DNA of 33,963 nt from a bacterium (GTDB lineage: Bacteria > Patescibacteriota > Minisyncoccia > UBA6257 > UBA9933). Location: assembly GCA_021791445.1 (NCBI GenBank), contig JAJYWO010000018.1, forward strand, positions 1 through 33,963. The letters are read 5' to 3'. Below, in pieces: positions 25,085-32,260 of this stretch. Within the stretch, counting starts at the first letter, position 1, and every line of letters starts with the position of its first letter. The notes under the pieces are model-generated. The model was given only the letters and a program-made list of their open reading frames with translations. It did no database searches and was not told where the DNA came from. The translations under genes were made by a program, and so were the position numbers.

Positions 25085-25723
25085 ATGCGTAAAAGAAAAT
25101 TAAGTCAAAAATACATTATCGGCATAGATGAAGTGGGGCGGGGATGTTTGGCAGGACCGGTAACCGTTGCGGCTACGCTTTTAAATATAAGGCCTCCGCA
25201 AGGCCTTCGGTCTTGCGGAGGCCGAAAATTAACCTTGCGGGATTCTAAAAAACTTTCGGCAAAACAAAGAGAAGCTTGGTTTGATTTTATAAAGCAGCAA
25301 AAAATTTCTTTTGCCGTAGCGAGCGTGTCGCCGAAAATTATTGATAAAATAAATATTTCTCAAGCGGCGAATTTGGCGGCCAAAAACGCCGTTAGGCGTT
25401 TAATTAAAAATTCAAAATTAAGAATTCAGAATTGTAAATTTTATTTGGATGGCGGCTTATATTTGCCAAAATCAATAATTCTTAATTCTAAATTCTGCAT
25501 TCTTAATTCCACAACAGTGGTTAAGGGTGATGAAAAAATTCCCGCTATTTCTTTTGCGTCTATTGTCGCCAAAGTTCATCGCGACAAATTAATGAAGCGG
25601 CTTCATAAAAAATATCCGCGTTACGGTTTTATCCGCAATGTCGGTTACGGAACCAAAGAACACATTAAGGCAATTCGCAAATTCGGCTCGTCTCCTATCC
25701 ATCGCAAAAGTTTTAAAATATAA
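25085..25723 (+). CDS. rnhB: Ribonuclease HII
   Basis: IIGIDEVGRGCLAGPVTVAA, LRDSKKLSAKQRE, KGDEKIPAISFASIVAKVHRDKLM. Confidence 0.96.
   Translation: MRKRKLSQKYIIGIDEVGRGCLAGPVTVAATLLNIRPPQGLRSCGGRKLTLRDSKKLSAKQREAWFDFIKQQKISFAVASVSPKIIDKINISQAANLAAKNAVRRLIKNSKLRIQNCKFYLDGGLYLPKSIILNSKFCILNSTTVVKGDEKIPAISFASIVAKVHRDKLMKRLHKKYPRYGFIRNVGYGTKEHIKAIRKFGSSPIHRKSFKI
25191..25223. repeat. 33-nt perfect hairpin palindrome inside rnhB
   Basis: GGCCTCCGCAAG-GCCTTCGGT-CTTGCGGAGGCC, 12-bp stem. Confidence 0.95.
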
Positions 25724-25735
25724 TATAATCAATAA

Positions 25736-27169
25736 ATGAATAAATTTTACATCACCACTCCCATTTATTACGCGAGCGGGGAGCCTCATATCGGCCACGC
25801 CTTTGCCGTTATTTTTGCGGATGTAATTGCGAGATATAAGCGGCAAAAAGGTTTTGATGTTTTTTTTCTTACCGGAACCGATGAGCATGGCTCGAAAATC
25901 GCCGAAAAAGCGAAAGCGGCCGGAAAAAATCCGCAGGAATACGTTGATGAAATTTCTAAACTGTACGCTGATTTATGGAAATCGTTGCAAATCCAAAACA
26001 GCGATTTCATCAGGACCACTTCGGAGAAGCATAAGGCGGGCGTAGAAAAATTTATTGAAAAACTTTGGCAAGCCGGCGATATTTATCAAGGCGAATACGA
26101 GGGGCTTTATTGCGCCGGTTGTGAAAATTTCATTTTGGAAAAAGATTTGGCAAACGGCTTATGTCCGGATCATTTGTTGAAGCCGGAATTGGTCAAAGAA
26201 AAAAATTATTTTTTCAACCTTAAAAAATACATTCCGTTTATCAAAGAAAAAATCGGCAATAATGAATTAAAGATTATTCCCGAGAGCCGCAAGAACGAAA
26301 TTTTAAACATTTTATCCGCCAATTTGCCGGATTTTTCCGTTACCCGCGAAAAAGTCCAATGGGGCATTCCTTTTCCTTATGAAAAAGAGCAGATAATTTA
26401 CGTTTGGGCCGACGCTTTGACAAATTATTTGTCGGGATTGGATTTCCCGGACGGCGAGAAATTTAAAAAATATTGGCCCGCGGATGCTCATATTATCGGC
26501 GCGGACATCAATAAATTTCATTCAATTTATTGGCCCGCGCTTTTAATGTCGGCTGGGATTGCTTTGCCGCGAAAAATTTTCGTTCACGGATTATTTACGG
26601 TGAACGGCCAAAAAATGAGCAAAACGCTTGGCAATGTCATTGACCCGAAAGTTTTGATTGAAAAATTCGGTCCCGACGCGACCAGATACCTTTTACTTTC
26701 GCAATTCCCGGCTTTTGAGCACGGCGATATCAATGAAAACGGATTTATGGAAAAATATAACGCCGATTTGGCGAATGGCGTAGGTAATTTATTTGGAAGG
26801 GTTTTCGCTATGGCGAGGCGATTTGAAATTAAAGAATCCGGGTTGGATAATGAGGTGGTAAAAATTATCAACGAAACAAAAGAAAAATACGAAAAATGGA
26901 TGGAGAATTTTCAATTATTTGAAGCGCTGAAAGAAGTTTTTGTTTTGGTGAAATTTTTGGATAAATACATCAATGAAAAACAACCGTGGAAAAGTCCGGA
27001 AAATTTGCCGCAAATTTTAAATTCTCTTCTTTCGGGAGTGGAGGAGATAATTGTTTTATTGTCGCCGTTTATGCCGCAAAAAATGGAAGCGGCAAATGAT
27101 TTTCTCAATAGATTAAAATCCGGCAAAATTCAACCGGACGAAAAACTCGGTCTTTTCCCGCGAGTTTGA
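25736..27169 (+). CDS. metG: Methionyl-tRNA synthetase
   Basis: FYITTPIYYASGEPHIGHAFAVIFADVIARYKR, FLTGTDEHGSKI, KMSKTLGNVIDP. Confidence 0.98.
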   Translation: MNKFYITTPIYYASGEPHIGHAFAVIFADVIARYKRQKGFDVFFLTGTDEHGSKIAEKAKAAGKNPQEYVDEISKLYADLWKSLQIQNSDFIRTTSEKHKAGVEKFIEKLWQAGDIYQGEYEGLYCAGCENFILEKDLANGLCPDHLLKPELVKEKNYFFNLKKYIPFIKEKIGNNELKIIPESRKNEILNILSANLPDFSVTREKVQWGIPFPYEKEQIIYVWADALTNYLSGLDFPDGEKFKKYWPADAHIIGADINKFHSIYWPALLMSAGIALPRKIFVHGLFTVNGQKMSKTLGNVIDPKVLIEKFGPDATRYLLLSQFPAFEHGDINENGFMEKYNADLANGVGNLFGRVFAMARRFEIKESGLDNEVVKIINETKEKYEKWMENFQLFEALKEVFVLVKFLDKYINEKQPWKSPENLPQILNSLLSGVEEIIVLLSPFMPQKMEAANDFLNRLKSGKIQPDEKLGLFPRV

Positions 27170-27194
27170 CTTTTGTGGGCTGTTATGTTATATT
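27166..27194 (+). promoter_or_regulatory. Putative promoter TTGACT-17-TATATT for the SPFH operon
   Basis: Hexamers at 27166-27171 and 27189-27194, overlapping the metG stop; predicted +1 at 27201. Confidence 0.55.
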
Positions 27195-27195
27195 T

Positions 27196-27222
27196 AGCCC
27201 AAATCAAGGGGCTTTGCTTTTT
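27196..27222 (+). terminator. Putative metG terminator
   Basis: AGCCC-AAATCAA-GGGGCT followed by TTGCTTTTT. Confidence 0.55.
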
Positions 27223-27322
27223 GATTTCGGACTTTACAAATGAAATAAGAAAAACCCGCTCATTAGAGCGGAAAAGAAAATAAAAGAAAGAAAAGAAAGG
27301 CCGAATGGCCGAGGAGGATGAG

Positions 27323-28384
27323 ATGATAGGAATAGGAATAATAGTATTGTTGGGAATTGTGGTTATCGCAGTTGTACTTGTGATAAGTGCTGCGGTAAGT
27401 GTGCCGACCGCCCATTATGGCGTTATAACGCGTTTTGGCGAAAGAGTTAGAGATTCATTATCGGAAGGGCTTAGTTTTATTATCCCTTTCATTGAAAAGG
27501 TGCTTATTTATTCGATAGAGCTAAAAACTGATCCATTGGATAAAATAAGCGTTTTTTCAAGCGATAGGCTGGATATAGAACTTAAAGGTTCTGTCCAGTG
27601 GAGGCCGGATACGGATAATTTGAAAAAGTTTGTGGAAATTCCGGAAAATACGATTCTTGTTGGCCTTAAAGACGCCATAAAAAGTGAAATCGGCAAGATC
27701 GCCGGCGAGAAAAAAGGGGATTTTTTTATCAAGGAAAGAAAAGCGTTGGAAATGCTTATTAATTGTATTTTCAGATTACAGAGGCCACCTCATTATTTTC
27801 TTAATCCGAAATCGGGCACAAGCGGAAAAGAATATGAATTTGGAGATAGTTTTAATAAGTGGATTGGAGAAAAGCAAATGGGAGAAAAACTTGACAAGTT
27901 AATATCGGCTAAGACAAAAAACAAAGATAATGGAGGGTGGAATTTAGAAACAGTAGAGGAAGAAGTTGGAGAAGATGATAAAAAAACCGGAAAATTCAGA
28001 TTAGACATTATTGCCTTCTATAAAGTAAATGCCAGATTAGTTCAACTAATGATTGATTTAGGAGAGACTGAGAGGTCTCCAATAGAAGAGTTATATCATA
28101 TTGACATCAGTATTTTCCGATTGGCGGATGTTGATTTTACCGAGGCGACAAAAAAAGCACTTGAAAAAAAGCGTCAGGTGGAGGCGGAGATAGTGGCCGC
28201 TAAGCAGCAGCAGACGTGGAAACTGGAGATAATAGATGATCTTATGAAAAAAGGATTAGACGCGGAAAAGGCCAACAATGCCGCGGACGTAATTCTCGGC
28301 ATTGCTGAAAAAAGACAAGTGATATCTATTGAAGGAGGCGGAAGCGTTATTCCTTTAATAAATGTCGGAAAAGGAGGGAAATAA
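27323..28384 (+). CDS. SPFH/Band 7 (stomatin/prohibitin-like) membrane protein
   Basis: N-terminal TM, VPTAHYGVITRFGERVRDSLSEGLSFIIPFIEKV, AEIVAAKQQQ coiled coil. Start placed at 27323 because GAGGAGG precedes it (ORF track gives 27305). Confidence 0.78.
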   Translation: MIGIGIIVLLGIVVIAVVLVISAAVSVPTAHYGVITRFGERVRDSLSEGLSFIIPFIEKVLIYSIELKTDPLDKISVFSSDRLDIELKGSVQWRPDTDNLKKFVEIPENTILVGLKDAIKSEIGKIAGEKKGDFFIKERKALEMLINCIFRLQRPPHYFLNPKSGTSGKEYEFGDSFNKWIGEKQMGEKLDKLISAKTKNKDNGGWNLETVEEEVGEDDKKTGKFRLDIIAFYKVNARLVQLMIDLGETERSPIEELYHIDISIFRLADVDFTEATKKALEKKRQVEAEIVAAKQQQTWKLEIIDDLMKKGLDAEKANNAADVILGIAEKRQVISIEGGGSVIPLINVGKGGK

Positions 28385-28845
28385 TGGCCGAACAGAAAGA
28401 AGCAAGAAGATATATAACTCCTCAAAAGGCGGGAATAATTATCGGGATTAGTTTTTTGGTGATTATTATCGCCATATCGGGCATAATTATTTCTGCGATA
28501 ACGCCGAAAGAACCACCCGCGTCGGCAAAAATATCGGCAGCCGCGGCGCCGGCGGTGCCCGACTTTCCGCTTTGTGCTAATGGCGAATATGATTTTTCCA
28601 ATCTTGACATAAAAAAGGTTGGGAAAGTTGAATTTACCGTTAGCCCCGGCTGCTGGGTAAAAGTCACGCTTCCATCAAAAGACTGTGTAACTCACGATCC
28701 TTCGGTAGAAGTTAAGAAGGTGTGGGATAACGGAGCGGTGGATATTGACGGTCCGAATCGTGTTGTCCCGGCGCGCACCGGCAATATAATTTTTGTAAAA
28801 TCTCTTCAGGAGGAAGGGGTTTACAAGATTTTTGCCCGAAAATAA
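28384..28845 (+). CDS. Small membrane-anchored protein (153 aa), operonic with SPFH gene
   Basis: Stop/start overlap TAATG; N-terminal TM; SD AAGGAGGG. Confidence 0.65.
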   Translation: MAEQKEARRYITPQKAGIIIGISFLVIIIAISGIIISAITPKEPPASAKISAAAAPAVPDFPLCANGEYDFSNLDIKKVGKVEFTVSPGCWVKVTLPSKDCVTHDPSVEVKKVWDNGAVDIDGPNRVVPARTGNIIFVKSLQEEGVYKIFARK

Positions 28846-28856
28846 GTTGATTTCTA

Positions 28857-28900
28857 AGCCTCATTGTTTTACAATAATATGTAATCAATGGGGCTTTTTT
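28857..28900 (+). terminator. Intrinsic terminator
   Basis: AGCCTCATTG...CAATGGGGCT followed by TTTTT. Confidence 0.75.
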
Positions 28901-28901
28901 C

Positions 28902-28929
28902 TTGACAATATTTTTTAATAGCCGATAAT
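28902..28929 (+). promoter_or_regulatory. Promoter TTGACA-16-GATAAT for pilin-like gene
   Basis: Starts within 2 nt of the preceding terminator T-run; predicted +1 at 28936, ATG at 28937. Confidence 0.6.
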
Positions 28930-28936
28930 TATAATA

Positions 28937-29314
28937 ATGAAAAACAGCCGTAAAATATCTCTTTTTATTTTATTTTTAACTTTTTCTTTTGTGTTGGGTA
29001 ATTTTGTTTTGGCTGTTCAATCATCTTGTCCTGGCGGTTCCGGCCTTTGCGATCCTTTTAACGGCAAGCAACTTACCGATATTCTTCAAAAAATCATCGG
29101 TTATCTTATTGGAATCGGGGCGCCGATTGTGGCGATTATGGTGATTTACGGCGGGTTTTTGATTTTGACCGCGGGCGACAGTCCGGAAAAAGTGAAATCC
29201 GGCAAAGACGTGATTTTGTGGGCGGTTGTGGGCTATGTGATTGTGTTGTGCTCGTGGGGAGTTTTGTATATAATTAAAGAAATAACCGGGGCGAATATAC
29301 CGGCATTAAAATAA
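28937..29314 (+). CDS. TrbC/VirB2-like pilin-type protein, Cys-containing type
   Basis: Signal peptide, SSCPGGSGLCDPF, two TMs, GGFLILTAGDSPEKVKSGKDVILWAVVGY. Confidence 0.72.
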   Translation: MKNSRKISLFILFLTFSFVLGNFVLAVQSSCPGGSGLCDPFNGKQLTDILQKIIGYLIGIGAPIVAIMVIYGGFLILTAGDSPEKVKSGKDVILWAVVGYVIVLCSWGVLYIIKEITGANIPALK

Positions 29315-29315
29315 A

Positions 29316-29648
29316 ATGAATAAACTTTCAAAAATCACAATTTTCAGCGTAATGGTTTTAATGATAAATATGGTTTTATTTAGCGCGGTTTTTGCTCAAA
29401 AAACACCCGTTACGAGCATAAAGGATGTAATGGATATTTTAACAAAAATAGTCAATGTTCTTTATACGGCCTTTTTTATTGTGGCAATCGGATTTGTTAT
29501 TTTGGCGGCGTTTGATTATTTGACCGGCGGTGATGACCCGGAAAAAATCAAAGGCGCCACAAAAAAAATAATGTATGCCGCTATTGCGATTGCCATAGCT
29601 TTAATTTCAGTCGGCGCGAACAAAATTATTGAAAATTTTATTAACTAA
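29316..29648 (+). CDS. TrbC/VirB2-like pilin-type protein
   Basis: LYTAFFIVAIGFVILAAFDYLTGGDDPEKIKGATKKIMYAAIAIAIALISVGANKIIENFI. Confidence 0.75.
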   Translation: MNKLSKITIFSVMVLMINMVLFSAVFAQKTPVTSIKDVMDILTKIVNVLYTAFFIVAIGFVILAAFDYLTGGDDPEKIKGATKKIMYAAIAIAIALISVGANKIIENFIN

Positions 29649-29649
29649 G

Positions 29650-30096
29650 ATGTTTACTCCAAAAAAATTTATTATTTTATCAATAATTATATTATTTACT
29701 TTTTTATTACTAAGTTTTGTTAACGCCGTTAGTTCTTATGAAGGAAAAGTTGCTGAGCCGGGTATCGGTGGCATTCCTCAGGGGGCTAATATTAAAGAAT
29801 TTGGCGGGGTAGTTAAAATTGTTATGGAAGTTACCAGATGGACTTACACGATATTTTTCATAATCGCGGTCTTGTATATTCTTTTCGCGGCTTATACTTA
29901 TTTAACGGCGCAATCCGAACCGGAGAAAATCAAAAGCGCGACCAACCAAATTATTTACGCCACCATTGCTATTGCTGTGGCTTTGCTGGCAGTGAGCATA
30001 AACGCGATAGTGAGGAGCATTATCAAGCCGGCGGGGACGGGCGGGGAAGGAACGGGCGGGAGCCCAAGTTTAAATCTTATTATTGACAAAGTATAA
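29650..30096 (+). CDS. TrbC/VirB2-like pilin-type protein
   Basis: VTRWTYTIFFIIAVLYILFAAYTYLTAQSEPEKIKSATNQIIYATIAIAVALLAVSINAIVRSII. Start 29650 chosen because it lies just after the previous stop. Confidence 0.75.
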   Translation: MFTPKKFIILSIIILFTFLLLSFVNAVSSYEGKVAEPGIGGIPQGANIKEFGGVVKIVMEVTRWTYTIFFIIAVLYILFAAYTYLTAQSEPEKIKSATNQIIYATIAIAVALLAVSINAIVRSIIKPAGTGGEGTGGSPSLNLIIDKV

Positions 30097-30112
30097 AATT
30101 TGTGCTTATATT
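30083..30112 (+). promoter_or_regulatory. Promoter TTGACA-18-TATATT for lipoprotein gene
   Basis: TTGACA at 30083-30088 lies inside the pilin gene's last codons; TATATT at 30107-30112; predicted +1 at 30119. Confidence 0.55.
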
Positions 30113-30115
30113 TTA

Positions 30116-30137
30116 CCAGTCCTTAAGACTGGTTTTT
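30116..30137 (+). terminator. Intrinsic terminator
   Basis: CCAGTC-CTTAA-GACTGG-TTTTT. Confidence 0.75.
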
Positions 30138-30172
30138 AATTTAAAATAAAAAAATAAAAGAGGAGGTGCGCT

Positions 30173-30679
30173 ATGAAAAAGATAGCGGCGATAGGTTTTG
30201 TTTGTTTGATAGTTTTAGTGGTAGGTTGCGCGGCACATTTTGGTAATGAGGCGCAGTATGAAAAAGGCGACTGGTATTTTCTCGCTGGCTCACAGGAAGT
30301 TGCCAAGATTCAGAGCGATAAGGCTTCGTTGGCGCATAATAAAACAGTCAGCGCAATGGCCATTGATAAACTAAAATCTCAGCCAATAGAGACAAAAATT
30401 GTTAATGGCGCGACTCAGGGTTATAAAGGCATTATTCATAATTTGAGTTATGAACGAGCCAATATAATCATTACGGGTCCTGAGAAAAAAAGTTATTTTT
30501 TGGGAGCAAAAGAAAAAATAGAGGATTTTCTTTTGCCGGGGAAATATTGCGCCGAGACTTATGTTGGAGGGAGAAAGATGGGGAAGGGATGGATTTTTTC
30601 CGTCGGCGTGCCCCAATATAATTATTTGGGTCACAATGTGCATTGGTATGTGTATTATGACCCAAATCCTAGTAATTAA
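30173..30679 (+). CDS. Lipoprotein, unknown function (168 aa)
   Basis: Lipobox LVVGC after a short hydrophobic stretch; SD GAGGAGG. Confidence 0.72.
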   Translation: MKKIAAIGFVCLIVLVVGCAAHFGNEAQYEKGDWYFLAGSQEVAKIQSDKASLAHNKTVSAMAIDKLKSQPIETKIVNGATQGYKGIIHNLSYERANIIITGPEKKSYFLGAKEKIEDFLLPGKYCAETYVGGRKMGKGWIFSVGVPQYNYLGHNVHWYVYYDPNPSN

Positions 30680-30696
30680 ATTTTTCAGAAATTTAA

Positions 30697-30735
30697 CCCC
30701 TTGTCCGTTTAGTTGGACAAGGGGTTTGCTTTTTT
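30697..30735 (+). terminator. Intrinsic terminator
   Basis: CCCCTTGTCC-GTTTAGTT-GGACAAGGGG followed by a T-rich tract. Confidence 0.88.
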
Positions 30736-30759
30736 TAGGGGATGGGGTAAAATATAAAT

Positions 30760-31248
30760 ATGATTAATAAAATTATTTTTTCAATAATTTTCTTATTTTC
30801 TTTGGTTTTGATTTCGCAGGTTTTTGCCATTACCGCGGGACAGATTCCCACTTCGCAAGACATGGGCATTCAAAAAGTCATACAAAGTGAAACCGCGGAA
30901 GGGCTTAAAGGCGTTGTCGCGTCCGTTGTCAGATGGACTTATGTGATTTTTTTCATTATCGCGGTTTTGTTTCTTCTTTTCGCGGCTTACGCTTATTTAA
31001 CCGCTAAAGGCGACCCGGAAACCATAAAAAACGTCCATAATCAGCTTCTTTACGCGGCAATCGCCATAGTAGTAGCGCTTATTGCAGTGAGCGTTGATTT
31101 GATTATAAAAAATTTTATAACAACCGGAGGGCAAGGCGGTGGCACGCGATATTGGCCAACGCCGACATATAACACAAGATTGTATCCATTTGGAGGAAAT
31201 GGCATTCCAGAAAAACAATCAGATATTAACCCGTATTTAGGTTTGTAA
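30760..31248 (+). CDS. TrbC/VirB2-like pilin-type protein
   Basis: VVRWTYVIFFIIAVLFLLFAAYAYLTAKGDPETIKNVHNQLLYAAIAIVVALIAVSVDLIIKNFI plus a Gly/Tyr/Pro-containing C-terminal tail. Confidence 0.75.
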   Translation: MINKIIFSIIFLFSLVLISQVFAITAGQIPTSQDMGIQKVIQSETAEGLKGVVASVVRWTYVIFFIIAVLFLLFAAYAYLTAKGDPETIKNVHNQLLYAAIAIVVALIAVSVDLIIKNFITTGGQGGGTRYWPTPTYNTRLYPFGGNGIPEKQSDINPYLGL

Positions 31249-31333
31249 TTTTTTTCAGGAGGTTTTATAATAAAAATATAAAGAAAGGTCGAGAAAATAA
31301 AAGTTTCAAAGTTTAAAAGTTTAAAGTTTAAAT

Positions 31334-31681
31334 ATGAAAAAATTTTTCGGAATTTTGGGAATCGTCGGTTTGTCTTTGTTGATGGCGGCTTCCGCCGGCG
31401 CGGTGGACATTCCGGGCATTACTCCGACCGGCCCGACAACGGTGAGCGGCACGGTTGACGTGATTAAAAACATCGTCAGGTGGGTTTATATAATTTTCTT
31501 CATTGTCGCGGTATTGTTTATTCTTATGGCGGCCTTTACTTATTTGACCGCCGGCGGCGATGCGGAAAAAGTGAAAAGCGCACACAACCAGATTATTTAC
31601 GCCGCGGTGGCGATTGTCGTGGCTTTGATCGCGGTGAGCGTGGATACGATTGTTTCCACTTTCTTGTCAACAGGACAGTAA
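31334..31681 (+). CDS. TrbC/VirB2-like pilin-type protein
   Basis: IVRWVYIIFFIVAVLFILMAAFTYLTAGGDAEKVKSAHNQIIYAAVAIVVALIAVSVDTIVSTFL. Confidence 0.75.
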   Translation: MKKFFGILGIVGLSLLMAASAGAVDIPGITPTGPTTVSGTVDVIKNIVRWVYIIFFIVAVLFILMAAFTYLTAGGDAEKVKSAHNQIIYAAVAIVVALIAVSVDTIVSTFLSTGQ

Positions 31682-31715
31682 GAAGTAGTAAGTAGAAAGC
31701 ATAAAGTATAAAGAA

Positions 31716-31747
31716 AAACAAGTTTGTCGCAAGACAAGCTTGTTTTT
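31716..31747 (+). terminator. Intrinsic terminator
   Basis: AAACAAGTTTGTC-GCAA-GACAAGCTTGTTT followed by TT. Confidence 0.8.
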
Positions 31748-31768
31748 CTTTAATTGATTTGTTATTAT
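31740..31768 (+). promoter_or_regulatory. Putative rpmH promoter TTGTTT-17-TATTAT
   Basis: -35 lies in the 3' arm/T-run of the preceding terminator; predicted +1 is the A of the rpmH ATG. Confidence 0.5.
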
Positions 31769-31774
31769 ATTGGC

Positions 31775-31909
31775 ATGTCTACAACGCGACAACCGAAAAA
31801 GAAAAAAAGAAGCCGGACGCACGGATTTTTGAAGCGTAGCCGCACAACCGGAGGCAAGAATGTGCTGAATAGAAGGAGAAGGAAGGGAAGGAAGAAAATT
31901 ACTGTGTAA
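31775..31909 (+). CDS. rpmH: 50S ribosomal protein L34 (absent from the ORF track because it is short)
   Basis: [44 protein letters not shown]; directly upstream of rnpA. Confidence 0.96.
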   Translation: MSTTRQPKKKKRSRTHGFLKRSRTTGGKNVLNRRRRKGRKKITV

Positions 31910-31913
31910 TTTT

Positions 31914-32240
31914 ATGTTATCAAAGAAATTCCGGCTTCAAATTCAAAATTGGCTGAAAAATAAAAATAAACGAGTTATAAGCCGCAGAAGCGATTTTTTT
32001 ATTGTAAGAATGTCCGCCAATGATTTGGATTCCAGCCGTTTCGGAGTTATTATCAGCGCGAAAGTTTCAAAATCAGCGGTCAAGCGAAACAGGATTAAGA
32101 GAATTATTTACGATTTTGTCAGATTAAACGAGTTGCATAAAAAAGCCGGCAGAGATGTCGCGATAACGGTTTTGCCGGCAACGGCGAAATTGGAAAGAAA
32201 CGAAATTGAAAAAGAAATTTTTAAACTTTTAAATTTCTAA
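31914..32240 (+). CDS. rnpA: Ribonuclease P protein component
   Basis: SRFGVIISAKVSKSAVKRNRIKRIIYDFVRLN motif; position between rpmH and yidC. Confidence 0.94.
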   Translation: MLSKKFRLQIQNWLKNKNKRVISRRSDFFIVRMSANDLDSSRFGVIISAKVSKSAVKRNRIKRIIYDFVRLNELHKKAGRDVAITVLPATAKLERNEIEKEIFKLLNF

Positions 32241-32260
32241 ACTCTGAAACTTTTAAAACT

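Noticed and set aside
28937-31681. Integrative conjugative element or prophage boundary
   Set aside because: No integrase, relaxase, terminase, VirB4 or att-like repeats seen; pilin-like genes alone do not support it.
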